NCBI RefSeq assembly: GCF_003024515.2
Contig: NZ_PYIX02000025.1
Location: forward strand, 1-64,000
Reading direction: 5' to 3'
From: Acinetobacter sichuanensis
GTDB lineage: Bacteria > Pseudomonadota > Gammaproteobacteria > Pseudomonadales > Moraxellaceae
Length of the DNA: 64,000 nucleotides
A program made the position numbers and the translations under genes. The stretch's first letter is position 1. Each line of letters begins with the position of its first letter. This document shows positions 34,629 through 44,022 of the stretch, one piece after another. The notes below the pieces were generated by a model. That model was not told where the DNA came from, ran no database searches, and worked only from the letters and a program-made list of their open reading frames with translations.

Positions 34629-35828
34629 CTATTTCAATTCACTTGATGATTTTCCAAGTTCACGACGAGCAATAATCAATTGTTGAATTTGCTGTGTGCC
34701 TTCAAAAATATCTAAAATTTTAGAATCACGTGCCCATTTTTCTAAAAGTTCATCTTCGTTATAACCCACACTTGCAGCAAGTTCGACACATTTTAAGGTG
34801 ATTTCATTGCCTACACGTCCAGCTTTTGCTTTTGCGATAGAAGCTTCACGTGAATTTGGTTTTTTATTGTCTGCCATCCATGCTGCTTTAAGCATCAGCA
34901 AACGAGCTGCTTCCCATTCAGCTTCCATACGATAAATTTGTGCTGCAATATTAGAAGATTGTAAATAAGGTGTCGTATAGTCAGCATCAAGTTGATCTTG
35001 AAATATTTCTTTTATACGTTCTAAAGAAGCTTTTGCACAACCAATTGCCATTGCGGCAACGAGAGGGCGCGTATTATCAAAAGTTTCCATCACCCCAGCA
35101 AAACCTTTGGCAACATCGATTTCAGCATTACCCAGTAAGTTTGCCGCAGGAACACGACAGTCAATGAAGCTAATGGCTGCTGTGTCAGAGGCTTTGATGC
35201 CAAGTTTGTGTTCAAGGCGTTCAACTTTCATACCTGCTGTTCCTTTCGGTACAACAAAAGACTTAATTGCAGCACGACCGAGCTTTTTGTCTAAAGTTGC
35301 CCAAACAACGACAGAATCTGCACGTTCACCAGAGGTCACAAAAATTTTTTCACCATTTAAAATATAGTCATCACCATCTTTGGTTGCAGTCGTACGAATG
35401 GCAGCAGAGTCAGAACCACAGCCTGGTTCTGTGATCGCCATCGCTGCCCAAGTCCCTTTAAAGCGTTCAAGTTGTTCATCGTTAGCAACAGCCGCAATCG
35501 CAGAATTGCCTAAACCTTGACGTGGCATAGATAATAATAAACCTGTATCGCCATAGCACATTTCAATAATGCCTAGAGCAGTGGACATATTGGTACCATT
35601 TTTATTGCTATTGTCCTGATCACCACGTTTATTGATGGCTGCACCTGCATTTAAACCATCACCGCCATCATTCATGCCATCAAGTAAAGATGCAAGCATA
35701 TCTAACTCTTTTGGATAGGCATGTTCTGCTTTATCATATTTACGAGAAATAGGGCGTAAGACGTTCAATGCAGTTTCATGTGCTTGATCAATCAACATTT
35801 TAAATTTTTTAGGATTTTGTAAGTTCAT
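34629..35828 (-). CDS. Acyl-CoA dehydrogenase (catalytic subunit)
   Basis: A 399-residue FAD enzyme introducing the alpha-beta double bond into an acyl-CoA. The FAD/substrate motifs AITEPGCGSDSAAIRT and GEKIFVTSGERADSVVVWA are present, and the catalytic base is Glu376 in IFEGTQQIQQLIIARRELG, as in medium-chain enzymes. It follows a second acyl-CoA dehydrogenase gene with a 25-base gap on the same strand; that partner lacks the catalytic Glu, so the two may form a heteromeric enzyme. Chain length or pathway cannot be read. No electron-transfer flavoprotein gene is nearby. Confidence 0.92.
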   Translation of the reverse strand: MNLQNPKKFKMLIDQAHETALNVLRPISRKYDKAEHAYPKELDMLASLLDGMNDGGDGLNAGAAINKRGDQDNSNKNGTNMSTALGIIEMCYGDTGLLLSMPRQGLGNSAIAAVANDEQLERFKGTWAAMAITEPGCGSDSAAIRTTATKDGDDYILNGEKIFVTSGERADSVVVWATLDKKLGRAAIKSFVVPKGTAGMKVERLEHKLGIKASDTAAISFIDCRVPAANLLGNAEIDVAKGFAGVMETFDNTRPLVAAMAIGCAKASLERIKEIFQDQLDADYTTPYLQSSNIAAQIYRMEAEWEAARLLMLKAAWMADNKKPNSREASIAKAKAGRVGNEITLKCVELAASVGYNEDELLEKWARDSKILDIFEGTQQIQQLIIARRELGKSSSELK

Positions 35829-35853
35829 GATGATTTTCCTGAGTTATTGTTGA

Positions 35854-37149
35854 TTAAGCATGTAAGCCAGACTGTAAAATTGCGGTAGCACGTAAGTCGC
35901 GATACCAACGCTCAACAGGATGCTCTTTGGTAAAACCATGACCACCTAAAATTTGTACACCATTTGTCCCAATTTGCATTGACTTTTCAGCACATAAAAG
36001 ATGTGCTAAATAAGCTTCACGGTGAAATGGTTTTCCTGCTTCTGCAAGGCTAGCCGCGTTGAGAACCAGCATACGCATTGCATCAATTTCAATCGCCATA
36101 TCTGCAATCATAAAAGCGACGCTTTGACGGTGTGAAATTGGCTCACCAAAAGCTGTACGTTCATTGGCATATTGCACACAATAGTTTTTCACTGCTTCAC
36201 ACGTGCCGACAGCTAAAGCGCACCACATTAAATTACCCAAATCTAAAAAGGCAGTGTAATTAAAGTCATCATCACCTAAACGTAAGGCAGGAGTTTTATT
36301 AAAGTTTAATGTGACGGTTTCAGTGCCTTTCAAACCCATAGCAGGAGTTTTTTTGTAACTTATGCTGGCATCACGTTTAACAATAAAAACATCTGGTTGA
36401 CCTTTGAAGTCAGCACTCACAATGAAAATTTCAGCAGTTTCGCCCAATAAAACCAGTGTTTTTTCTCCATCAATGGTAAATTGTCCATTTTGAGATATTG
36501 CTTTAGTTTTTAAACGATAAGGATTAAAAGCAGGTGTTGCTTCTTGTACTGCAAAAGTTGCTTGAAGAGATGGGTCTTCTGCAAAAGCAGGTAAATAAGT
36601 AGATTGAGTTTGTGCTGAACCCCAAAGCGTAATGGCGTTGATTGTACTGAAAGTAGAAAGTAAGCCCGCAGCCAATGAAAAATCACCTTTGGCTAAGCTT
36701 TCTGCAATTAACACATTACTTAAAATATTTTGTTCAGTCGCAACACCACCTAAAGCTTCTGGCAAAGCATAATAATTAATCCCCAAGTCAAGGCTGTGTT
36801 GCCATAATTCTTGTGGAAATTTTTCATTTTGATCAGCTTGGTGAGCAAGGGGATAAAGGACTTCAGATGCAAACTGTGACATTGCATCGACAGTCATTTG
36901 CTGTTCTTCAGTTAAATTTAAGTCAAATAAACTTTTATTTTGTGTAGGTAAGCGCTGTTTATTGACTTCAGGGCTTGATTTAAACGCTTTTTGTGAAGCT
37001 GAGAGCGTTTTAAATCCAACTTTAGACCCCTGATACAATGATTTTTCAACAAATTTACGAAGTTTTAATTGGTCTAATAATTCGCTTCCCGCAATTTTTG
37101 TAATGAGATTTAAGCCCAAGCCTTGAGCTTTATTTACCATGTTGGTCAT
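35854..37149 (-). CDS. Acyl-CoA dehydrogenase-like protein lacking the catalytic Glu
   Basis: A 431-residue member with an extra N-terminal segment of about 75 basic residues before the usual fold. Core motifs survive: AVQEATPAFNP in place of the TEP.AGSD motif, ANERTAFGEPISHRQSV and ILGGHGFTKEHPVERWYRD. The C-terminus stops at ATAILQSGLHA, where active enzymes have IYEGT; at the alternative catalytic position of isovaleryl/long-chain enzymes the sequence is LDLGNL (Gly305) instead of LDLER. Both known base positions are thus empty. It is upstream of and co-directional with a complete paralogue, suggesting a structural or FAD-supplying partner. AGG spaced seven bases precedes the ATG. Confidence 0.88.
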   Translation of the reverse strand: MTNMVNKAQGLGLNLITKIAGSELLDQLKLRKFVEKSLYQGSKVGFKTLSASQKAFKSSPEVNKQRLPTQNKSLFDLNLTEEQQMTVDAMSQFASEVLYPLAHQADQNEKFPQELWQHSLDLGINYYALPEALGGVATEQNILSNVLIAESLAKGDFSLAAGLLSTFSTINAITLWGSAQTQSTYLPAFAEDPSLQATFAVQEATPAFNPYRLKTKAISQNGQFTIDGEKTLVLLGETAEIFIVSADFKGQPDVFIVKRDASISYKKTPAMGLKGTETVTLNFNKTPALRLGDDDFNYTAFLDLGNLMWCALAVGTCEAVKNYCVQYANERTAFGEPISHRQSVAFMIADMAIEIDAMRMLVLNAASLAEAGKPFHREAYLAHLLCAEKSMQIGTNGVQILGGHGFTKEHPVERWYRDLRATAILQSGLHA

Positions 37150-37385
37150 TTGAATACCTAGTTTTTTGTGGTGGTATACAAACTATCCTGACATGCCATT
37201 TTATAAAAAACTATGTCAAAGCTGACGAAGTAGAGTGAAGTAGATAAGTGGAAATAGATAAAAATATTTTAATTTAAGTGTTTGTATTTTATTGTTATTT
37301 TACTTATATAAAAACCAACAAATGTTGGGTATTGACTAAAATGACATTTTTGAAAAATTTGCCATTTTAGTCGTCTAGCCCGATT

Positions 37386-38759
37386 TTATATAAAAGGAGT
37401 GATCATTTTGCGGACATTGGTCTTCGCCTCTATGACTGTCATAAAGGTATAAGCACCAATAAATTTACGGCTAATAAACATAAATTCTTTAGGTGGAACA
37501 CTGAAATAACGCGATGCCATAGATTTAGAGGCTTGCTGCATTACACGACTATGTAATAAGCTTTTTTTCCAATCATAACGATTATGTTCATCCATAACGC
37601 CTTTAGGTAAATCATGATTGTTGATAGGCGAACTAAATGCTTCTGTCGCCAATAAAAATACTTTTGCCATATCTGGTTTAATACTTGCAGGCATGCCATC
37701 AAAAAACTCATAACCAGTCATAGCATCAACCATTGCATTTGCATCATGGTTGTAACCTGCTTTGATCAGATTGCGTGCAACTTGCAGAAGTTGAGCATCA
37801 AACTGACGAATTGCACCGAAGTCCAGTAAAATAATTTTATCTTTAATATCTTCGCCGTTGCCCAAACGTACTAAATAATTACCAAAATTTGGATCAGTTT
37901 GCATTTCACCCCATTCAAAGATTTCACGCACGGCAATTTCTAAAGAAGCTTCACCTAAAGCATTACGACGCTCTTGTGGTAAAGACAACATCACAGGGCT
38001 GTTAATTGGTACACCGCGTTCAAAAGTCATACATAAAACGCGGTCTGTGCAGTAGTCATTAATGATTTGAGGTACAGCATAACGTGCATCGTTTTGTAGT
38101 CGCTCAGCAAAACGGCGTGTGGTTGCCGCTTCAACATGATAATCAACTTCTCGATGCATCATGTCACGTACTTCATCAAACCATTGATCAAATTCACGAG
38201 TTTGCGGCACCATTCGTGTGAGTTTGAGCATGTTTTTAAATAAGCTCATATCTGAATCAATCGCTTCAGCCACACCAGGATATTGGATTTTTAAAACAAG
38301 TTCTAAGCCATCAGATTTACGAGTAGCGCGGTGAACTTGTGCTAAAGATGCAGTACCAATCGGTTCATGATCAATAGTTAAGTCATCGAGTTGTGAACCT
38401 AGCTGACTCACTAATTGTTCTTTTATTGCAGGCCAAGCCAAAGCAACAGTTTGATTATTTAAGGTATTTAAAGCTTGTGTGATTTCTTCAGGTAGAAAAT
38501 GTTCACCATATAGGGCCATCATTTGTCCAATTTTGACAATTGAACCTTTAAGCTTGCCTATTTCAGAAACTAAATATTCAGCTTGCTCTTTCATTGCTTT
38601 TTTACGTTTCTTTTCTTTTGCTTCTTCACTTGAAAAGATTGAACTTGCACTTGAAGCAGCCCAACGAGATCCTGCTAACAAAGAGGCTTTGGCAATTGAT
38701 AAGCGTCTGTCCATGGAAGATGTTTTTAACTGTTTAAGCTTATCGTTCTGATCTGACAT
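37386..38759 (-). CDS. ABC1/AarF/UbiB-family protein kinase-like protein
   Basis: A 457-residue atypical kinase-like protein. The family KxGQ motif appears as KGSIVKIGQMMALYG, the Ala-rich nucleotide loop as PIGTASLAQVHRA, the invariant Lys as LVLKIQYPG, and the metal-binding part as ILLDFGAIRQF. It is shorter than UbiB and lacks its C-terminal membrane helices, so it fits the soluble ABC1 group rather than the ubiquinone biosynthesis UbiB. Members act as ATPases or kinases in lipid or quinone homeostasis; the target here is unknown. Monocistronic. Confidence 0.88.
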   Translation of the reverse strand: MSDQNDKLKQLKTSSMDRRLSIAKASLLAGSRWAASSASSIFSSEEAKEKKRKKAMKEQAEYLVSEIGKLKGSIVKIGQMMALYGEHFLPEEITQALNTLNNQTVALAWPAIKEQLVSQLGSQLDDLTIDHEPIGTASLAQVHRATRKSDGLELVLKIQYPGVAEAIDSDMSLFKNMLKLTRMVPQTREFDQWFDEVRDMMHREVDYHVEAATTRRFAERLQNDARYAVPQIINDYCTDRVLCMTFERGVPINSPVMLSLPQERRNALGEASLEIAVREIFEWGEMQTDPNFGNYLVRLGNGEDIKDKIILLDFGAIRQFDAQLLQVARNLIKAGYNHDANAMVDAMTGYEFFDGMPASIKPDMAKVFLLATEAFSSPINNHDLPKGVMDEHNRYDWKKSLLHSRVMQQASKSMASRYFSVPPKEFMFISRKFIGAYTFMTVIEAKTNVRKMITPFI

Positions 38760-38918
38760 GAAGATTAAATCCTTAAAGTAAGCGATTGAGCATACAACAT
38801 AGTGTGCAACATATTACATGCTATCCACGTATTAAAATAGTTTTACCTGACCAATATTGTATGTTTTCAATACAATATATGTGATATTAAACACCGCATG
38901 TAAATTCAAACTTTATAT

Positions 38919-39224
38919 TTACATACGATATTGGATTTTGAGTGTTTCATGTTGCATTAAACGTACCTTATTCTCGTGAATATATTGCGTGATCATACTT
39001 TGGATGGCACTGTGACTAAAACCTAAAGCATAACCTTTAATGATGATAATGCTCGGTAAACTAAAGAAAAAATATTTTACATCTTCTAGAGTTGGTGCAT
39101 TAAATACACCATGTTCAGCTAAAATATTCTGTAAAAATAACTTTTCTAATTGGACAGAATCTGTCTCTGTGTCGTTCCAGAAATTCTGACGCATTGCCAT
39201 TAGGTTATTGTGTTTATAACTCAT
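38919..39224 (-). CDS. Hypothetical protein, 101 aa
   Basis: A small soluble protein with a hydrophobic centre (FFFSLPSIIIIKGYALGFSH) and a charged C-terminal helix ending HENKVRLMQHETLKIQYRM. No domain recognised. The Leu/Ile-rich stretch is too short and polar-flanked to be a confident membrane helix. It stands alone between the ABC1 gene and another small gene on the opposite strand; function unknown. Confidence 0.65.
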   Translation of the reverse strand: MSYKHNNLMAMRQNFWNDTETDSVQLEKLFLQNILAEHGVFNAPTLEDVKYFFFSLPSIIIIKGYALGFSHSAIQSMITQYIHENKVRLMQHETLKIQYRM

Positions 39225-39361
39225 TTAAACTTGCCAAGCCGATGATTTATATTTATAGATGGAGGAGAAATTGCTAAAAATCAAGTTTAAATTTGAGCCT
39301 ATTGTCATATAAATGCAAATTATTCGTGTTAAAACAAAGAAAAGTTAAAGGTATTTTCTTG

Positions 39362-39586
39362 ATGAGCGAATTAAATTTAAAAACATTAAATGACATGATT
39401 GAAGATTTTAAAAAAGCAGGTAAAAACCCAGATAAATTAGAAATTGGTTATAAAACCTATACTCGTTTAATTGGGCAAGATAAATTTTTTGATCAAGTAA
39501 CGAAATCTGATGATAGTTTAACGCGTTTTTATCGAGGGATAAAAATTAAGCTAGTCGCTGAAAAACATTTTTTAGCTGTAAAATAG
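39362..39586 (+). CDS. Small hypothetical protein, 74 aa
   Basis: A 74-residue cytosolic protein beginning MSELNLKTLNDMIEDFKKAG; AAAGG about ten bases before this ATG supports it over the longer frame opening at 39293. The text has an initial helix, a central YKTYTRLIGQDKFFDQVTK and a C-terminal strand-like IKIKLVAEKHFLAV. It may be a small toxin-antitoxin-like or regulatory protein, but nothing confirms that. No family recognised. Confidence 0.7.
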   Translation: MSELNLKTLNDMIEDFKKAGKNPDKLEIGYKTYTRLIGQDKFFDQVTKSDDSLTRFYRGIKIKLVAEKHFLAVK

Positions 39587-39721
39587 TTTTTATATGTATG
39601 ATCTTAGACATTCCTATTTCTGATCTATTCTAATTTTGCTTTGCAATTTTTTCCAAGTATTTTAAGATGTGTTTTTTATTCAATAATAAATATTTTAAAA
39701 TACAGTTCTTTGGGGGCAATG

Positions 39722-40114
39722 ATGAAATTAGCTGTTTGGGGATGGGGCGTTGGTATATTGCTCGGTGCAATGTCTGTGAGTCATGCAATGGGATATAGTG
39801 CAGAATATTTGAATTGTATGAGCCAAACACAAGATTCAACCGCACAGGCTGCATTGTGTATGAAGGCGGAACTTAAACAACAAACGAAACGTTATGAATA
39901 TTTTGCCGATATTCATGTTAAAGCTTTGGCTAAAGAAAAACGTAAAGAACAAGAAAAAGTCAATAAAAACTGGCTCACCTTCCGTGATGAACAATGTTTA
40001 ATAAACAATGTAAAACTTTCTGTTGGACATGCAAGTAAATATTATTTTTGTGCAATGAAAAAAACACAAGCTCAGGCAGATCTGCTAGAAAAACAAGCAT
40101 ACAAATATCGCTGA
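39722..40114 (+). CDS. Exported LprI-like protein
   Basis: About 130 residues with a signal peptide (MKLAVWGWGVGILLGAMSVS, cleavage near SHA-MGY). The mature protein contains YLNCMSQTQDSTAQAALC, a Lys/Glu-rich helix and WLTFRDEQCLI, the conserved W...YRD.QC signature of the LprI-N domain. GGGGG at five-base spacing favours the second of two adjacent ATGs. This is the second LprI-like exported protein in the window. Lysozyme inhibition or envelope protection is the family-based suggestion. Confidence 0.78.
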   Translation: MKLAVWGWGVGILLGAMSVSHAMGYSAEYLNCMSQTQDSTAQAALCMKAELKQQTKRYEYFADIHVKALAKEKRKEQEKVNKNWLTFRDEQCLINNVKLSVGHASKYYFCAMKKTQAQADLLEKQAYKYR

Positions 40115-40206
40115 TTTTTATACATCGCTTGATAAAGCATTATAAATGTAAACAAAACAAGGTATCATTAAGCAGTTTTAATATTTTGACCTTGGAGAGA
40201 CCTTAA

Positions 40207-41217
40207 GTGGATCGACCGACTATTAGCGCTGAACATTTACAAGAAGCTGCTGAAAACCTCGTAACAATTCGTGATTTTATTCGTTTTGGGGTGACAGCAT
40301 TACGTCAATATGATGCACATTTAGGTCAGGGTACAGAAGATTATTTTGCAGAAAGTTCTGCATTGGTTTTACAAACCATGTCGCTAGAGTGGAATGCGGA
40401 CGCTGAAATTTTAGATGCTAAATTATTGCCAAGCGAAAAGGCTGAATTTTTAAGCTTATTAGAACGTCGTATTAATGAAAAAGTACCGACTTCTTACTTG
40501 TTGAATTTAGCTTATTTTGATGGCAAACCTTACTATGTCGATGAGCGTGTACTTATTCCACGTTCACCGATTGCTGAATTGATTCAAAATCGTTTTGCAC
40601 CATATTATTTGGATGAAAATGGTCAAGCTCGTGAAGGCGTCAACAATTTACCTGAAAATACCAATCCGAAAACGCCACAACGTATTTTAGATATGTGTAC
40701 AGGTTCAGGTTGTATTGCCATTGCATTGGCGTATGCATTCCCAGACTCAGAAGTTGATGCGACGGATATTTCTAAAGAGGCTTTAGAAGTAGCTTCAATT
40801 AATACTGAACATCATAATAAGCAATACCAAGTTGCACTGCTTGAATCAGACTTATTTGCTAAAATTCCTGCTGAAAATCAATATGATTTGATCGTGTCTA
40901 ATCCGCCTTATGTAGATGCGGAAGATATGGCTGATTTACCTGAAGAGTTTCATCATGAACCAGAACTTGCACTTGCAGCAGGTCAAGATGGTTTAGATTT
41001 AGTTCGTAAAATGTTGGCTCAGGCGGCTGATTACTTAACGGAAGATGGTTTGATTGTCATTGAAGTAGGTAACTCTGAATGGGCAATGAAGCAAAACTTT
41101 AATACCATTGATTTCTATTGGTTACAGTTCCAAAAAGGCGGTTCAGGTATTTTTGCGTTAACCGCTGAACAATGTCGTACTTTCCGTGATTTATTTATTC
41201 AATCCATTCAAGCTTAA
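40207..41217 (+). CDS. prmB: 50S ribosomal protein L3 glutamine methyltransferase
   Basis: SAM-dependent N5-glutamine methyltransferase acting on ribosomal protein L3. The SAM-binding ILDMCTGSGCIAIALA (from about residue 160) and the catalytic NPPY at 232-235 (IVSNPPYVDAEDM) are intact. The N-terminal region (TIRDFIRFGVTALRQYD) and LIPRSPIAELI distinguish PrmB from the release-factor enzyme PrmC. Initiation is at GTG with GGAGAG upstream. aroC follows after 12 bases, the same prmB-aroC order as in E. coli. Confidence 0.94.
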   Translation: MDRPTISAEHLQEAAENLVTIRDFIRFGVTALRQYDAHLGQGTEDYFAESSALVLQTMSLEWNADAEILDAKLLPSEKAEFLSLLERRINEKVPTSYLLNLAYFDGKPYYVDERVLIPRSPIAELIQNRFAPYYLDENGQAREGVNNLPENTNPKTPQRILDMCTGSGCIAIALAYAFPDSEVDATDISKEALEVASINTEHHNKQYQVALLESDLFAKIPAENQYDLIVSNPPYVDAEDMADLPEEFHHEPELALAAGQDGLDLVRKMLAQAADYLTEDGLIVIEVGNSEWAMKQNFNTIDFYWLQFQKGGSGIFALTAEQCRTFRDLFIQSIQA

Positions 41218-41229
41218 GGAGTCATAAGC

Positions 41230-42324
41230 GTGGCAGGTAATAGTATTGGACAACTTTTCCGTGTAACGACTTGTGGTGAATCTCACGGCGTAGGTTTGAT
41301 GGCGATTGTAGATGGTGTGCCACCAGGCTTAGAACTTTCTGCTGAAGACTTACAAAAAGATTTAGACCGCCGCAAACCTGGAACGTCTAAGTTTGCGACC
41401 CAACGTAAAGAACCTGATGAAGTAGAAATCATTTCAGGGGTTTTTGAAGGTAAAACGACAGGTACACCAATTGGTTTACTCATTCGTAATACTGACCAAA
41501 AATCGAAAGACTACGGCAATATTGCTCAAACTTTCCGTCCTGGTCATGCAGATTATACCTATACCCATAAATACGGTTTCCGTGATTATCGTGGTGGTGG
41601 TCGTTCAAGCGCGCGTGAAACTGCTATGCGCGTTGCGGCGGGTGCAATTGCCAAGAAATTCCTTGCTGAAAAATTCGGTATTTTGGTTCGTGGGCATGTG
41701 ACTCAGATTGGAACAGAAGTTGCTGAAAAACTGGATTGGAATGAAGTCCCAAACAACCCATTTTTTTGTGGTGATGTAGATGCTGTGCCACGTTTCGAAG
41801 CGTTAGTGACTTCTTTACGTGAACAAGGCACAAGTTGCGGTGCAAAGCTTGAAATCCTTGCTGAAAATGTTCCTGTGGGTTGGGGCGAGCCTGTATTTGA
41901 TCGTTTAGATGCAGATATTGCGCATGCTATGATGGGAATCAACGCGGTCAAAGGTGTTGAAATCGGCGATGGTTTTGCTGTAGCTGGTCAGTTTGGTCAT
42001 GAAAGCCGTGATGAATTAACCACAGATGGCTTCCTTGCAAATCATGCAGGTGGGATTTTAGGTGGGATTTCTTCAGGTCAAACGATACGTGTTGCCATTG
42101 CTTTAAAACCAACAGCATCAATTACAACATCGGGTAAAACCATTAGTATAGATCGTGAAGATACAGATGTATTGACCAAAGGTCGCCATGATCCTTGTGT
42201 GGGTGTACGTGCGACACCAATTGCTGAAGCGATGTTAGCCATTGTTTTGATGGATCACTTCATGCGTCATCGTGCACAAAATGCTGATGTGATCGCACCA
42301 TTTAAACCGATTGAGCCTAAATGA
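41230..42324 (+). CDS. aroC: Chorismate synthase
   Basis: Last common enzyme of aromatic biosynthesis, converting EPSP to chorismate with reduced FMN. The 364-residue protein carries [20 protein letters not shown] near the start, [20 protein letters not shown] and [17 protein letters not shown], plus the C-terminal [17 protein letters not shown]. It starts at GTG with AAGGAGT upstream and is in an operon with prmB. DAHP synthase and dehydroquinase genes of the same pathway are elsewhere in the window. Confidence 0.97.
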   Translation: MAGNSIGQLFRVTTCGESHGVGLMAIVDGVPPGLELSAEDLQKDLDRRKPGTSKFATQRKEPDEVEIISGVFEGKTTGTPIGLLIRNTDQKSKDYGNIAQTFRPGHADYTYTHKYGFRDYRGGGRSSARETAMRVAAGAIAKKFLAEKFGILVRGHVTQIGTEVAEKLDWNEVPNNPFFCGDVDAVPRFEALVTSLREQGTSCGAKLEILAENVPVGWGEPVFDRLDADIAHAMMGINAVKGVEIGDGFAVAGQFGHESRDELTTDGFLANHAGGILGGISSGQTIRVAIALKPTASITTSGKTISIDREDTDVLTKGRHDPCVGVRATPIAEAMLAIVLMDHFMRHRAQNADVIAPFKPIEPK

Positions 42325-42345
42325 TTTGATCAGTATCTAAGTGTA

Positions 42346-42375
42346 AAAAAACCAGACTTCGAGTCTGGTTTTTTT
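42346..42375. terminator. Bidirectional intrinsic terminator
   Basis: ACCAGACT / AGTCTGGT around TCG, flanked by A and T runs, between convergent aroC and a lipoprotein gene. Confidence 0.93.
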
Positions 42376-42394
42376 ATTTCAATCTATAAATAAC

Positions 42395-42859
42395 TTATTG
42401 AGGCAGTTGACCTGTATAACCTTTTAAGAACGTTAAATATGCAGAAGATTGCTGACCATCTGCTTTTAATATAGAACGCTCAATATCACCTTGATCTGTA
42501 ATAAGTTTAAGTGAAATTTCTTTACCATTGCGGAAAGAATTTAAGAAGCTTACAGGAACAATAATCGAGTTTGAAGAAATTTGTTCATTATACTGAGTCG
42601 CATTAATTGTTGAATAAGTATAAGGTTGCCCATCCACTAAAAACTCAAATTGTTTAATATCATATTTTGTTGGGTTATTAATTTCAGCGACAATTTTAAA
42701 ACCATCACGTTTTTCATCATTCCAACGCATTGCAAGTTCAGGGCAAATTTCGCCAGTCTCACAAATTAATGGTCCTTTAGTCACAACTCGTTCAGGATAA
42801 GAACCTGCACAACCTGTGAATAATGCAACTGTAGCCACTAAAGCCAATTGAAGTTTCAT
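42395..42859 (-). CDS. Lipoprotein of unknown function
   Basis: Starting at MKLQLALVATVALFTGC gives a good lipoprotein signal with lipobox LFTGC and Cys17 modified. Longer in-frame starts up to 42925 exist but would misplace the signal. The mature protein (about 138 residues) is beta-rich: CETGEICPELAMRWNDEK, then FKIVAEINNPTKYDIKQFEF, and a C-terminal FLKGYTGQLPQ. It resembles small periplasmic immunoglobulin-like lipoproteins, but no family is recognised. Ends at a terminator shared with aroC. Confidence 0.8.
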   Translation of the reverse strand: MKLQLALVATVALFTGCAGSYPERVVTKGPLICETGEICPELAMRWNDEKRDGFKIVAEINNPTKYDIKQFEFLVDGQPYTYSTINATQYNEQISSNSIIVPVSFLNSFRNGKEISLKLITDQGDIERSILKADGQQSSAYLTFLKGYTGQLPQ

Positions 42860-42989
42860 AAATTTACCCATCTTCATATGATTGTTATATCTCTGTAGAG
42901 AATATGTTAAATTTAACGCTTTCATGCTGAAAAGTGAACAATTCTCAGCAAATTTGCCGTTTTAAATTGTATTAAAGTTCGCATATTTG

Positions 42990-43463
42990 TTATTGAATAA
43001 GATTAAGAATTTCTTTTGCAACAAATTCTGTTAATTGTTGCAATTTACTTTCAGGACTTCCATTTATCAGATACTGAAAATGATATTTTTGATTAAAAGC
43101 ATAAATGCAGATAAAAAAAGTACCAACAGGCTTTGCTATAGACTCACTGCCTCCGTGTTTTAATAGTCCAGTACAACCGATGATGAGATCTGCTTGCTCA
43201 AATAAAACTTTACCTTGCACCGCCATTGCGGTGGTAACTTCTATAGATTCTGCACTATATTTTTCGATAAGTAGTGGATCTATATGTAATATTTTAACTT
43301 TAATGGAAGGGTCATAACTGACCAAGCCACCCAATAAAATATTTGCACCACGATCTTTATAAATGGAAAACTGTGCAGTTAAATGTCCTGAACTTGCACT
43401 TTCAATAAAGGCTATTTTTAGATTTTTGGATTGAAGCTCAGCACAACATTTTGTTAAATACAT
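42990..43463 (-). CDS. CinA C-terminal-family protein (nicotinamide-nucleotide amidase-like)
   Basis: A 157-residue single-domain CinA_C protein. Landmarks are FIESASSGHLTAQFSI (the ES.S.G catalytic Ser region), ILLGGLVSYDPSIKVKIL and IIGCTGLLKHGGSESIAKPV (normally GI.GP.GG). Two of the motifs are divergent, with Asp/Ser and Leu-Lys replacing usual residues, so pyridine-nucleotide deamidation (PncC) is likely but not certain. Monocistronic. A conventional pncC may exist elsewhere in the genome. Confidence 0.78.
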   Translation of the reverse strand: MYLTKCCAELQSKNLKIAFIESASSGHLTAQFSIYKDRGANILLGGLVSYDPSIKVKILHIDPLLIEKYSAESIEVTTAMAVQGKVLFEQADLIIGCTGLLKHGGSESIAKPVGTFFICIYAFNQKYHFQYLINGSPESKLQQLTEFVAKEILNLIQ

Positions 43464-43583
43464 AAGATTTTACTTTTATTTCAATTATTGAAATATAAAA
43501 ATAGATGAATGAGAGAACTTTATCATGAATTGGGGACTGTGAGTATCATAATCGAGCTATGAATAAATTGTGAATTTTACAGT

Positions 43584-43631
43584 GAATGATCATTTTAAAA
43601 TTTTGAAGCAACTATGTGTAAATGATCATTC
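43584..43631. repeat. Paired palindrome, putative operator or hairpin
   Basis: GAATGATCATTT (43584-43595) and AAATGATCATTC (43620-43631) form a perfect 12-bp inverted repeat, and each arm contains the self-palindrome AATGATCATT. The two copies are 36 bp apart, roughly 100 bp before the small gene downstream. Such spacing over about 3.5 helical turns suits cooperative repressor binding. Confidence 0.6.
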
Positions 43632-43727
43632 GCGGAAATAGTAAACAATTTACGCTATAAAGTCCTTTATTGTTCTTCAAAAGCTGTTATAACTAAAAAT
43701 AAAGGGCATGAAAATAGGGAGTAGCTT

Positions 43728-43961
43728 ATGAAAACCACCGTTAAATATGTAGTTTTGAAGAGTAAAGATTATCAGCTTGGTACGCCACTATTTGAAGAAA
43801 ATTTAGAAGCAGGTAGCCAATACTTTGATCAAATTCCGAATATCATTCAATATCAGCATCATGACTTTAAAGTAAAATCTAAAGAGTTAATACGTAAACA
43901 AATTTTTGATGATTTTGAAGAAACACAAACGATTCTGGTGAAGGTTATTGCAATCAATTAA
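43728..43961 (+). CDS. Small hypothetical protein, 77 aa
   Basis: A 77-residue cytosolic protein with AGGGAG well placed before ATG. The sequence (VVLKSKDYQLGTPLFEENLE, then SKELIRKQIFDDFEETQTIL) is mostly beta followed by a helix, and it recalls no family. The double palindrome upstream implies regulated expression, and it has its own terminator. Function unknown. Confidence 0.72.
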   Translation: MKTTVKYVVLKSKDYQLGTPLFEENLEAGSQYFDQIPNIIQYQHHDFKVKSKELIRKQIFDDFEETQTILVKVIAIN

Positions 43962-43984
43962 GATTTGTATATTTTATATCAGCC

Positions 43985-44008
43985 AAAAGCCTGCAAAAGC
44001 AGGCTTTT
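43985..44008. terminator. Bidirectional intrinsic terminator
   Basis: Perfect 10-bp stem AAAAGCCTGC / GCAGGCTTTT with AAAA loop between convergent genes. Confidence 0.92.
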
Positions 44009-44022
44009 ATCACAACAAGTTT

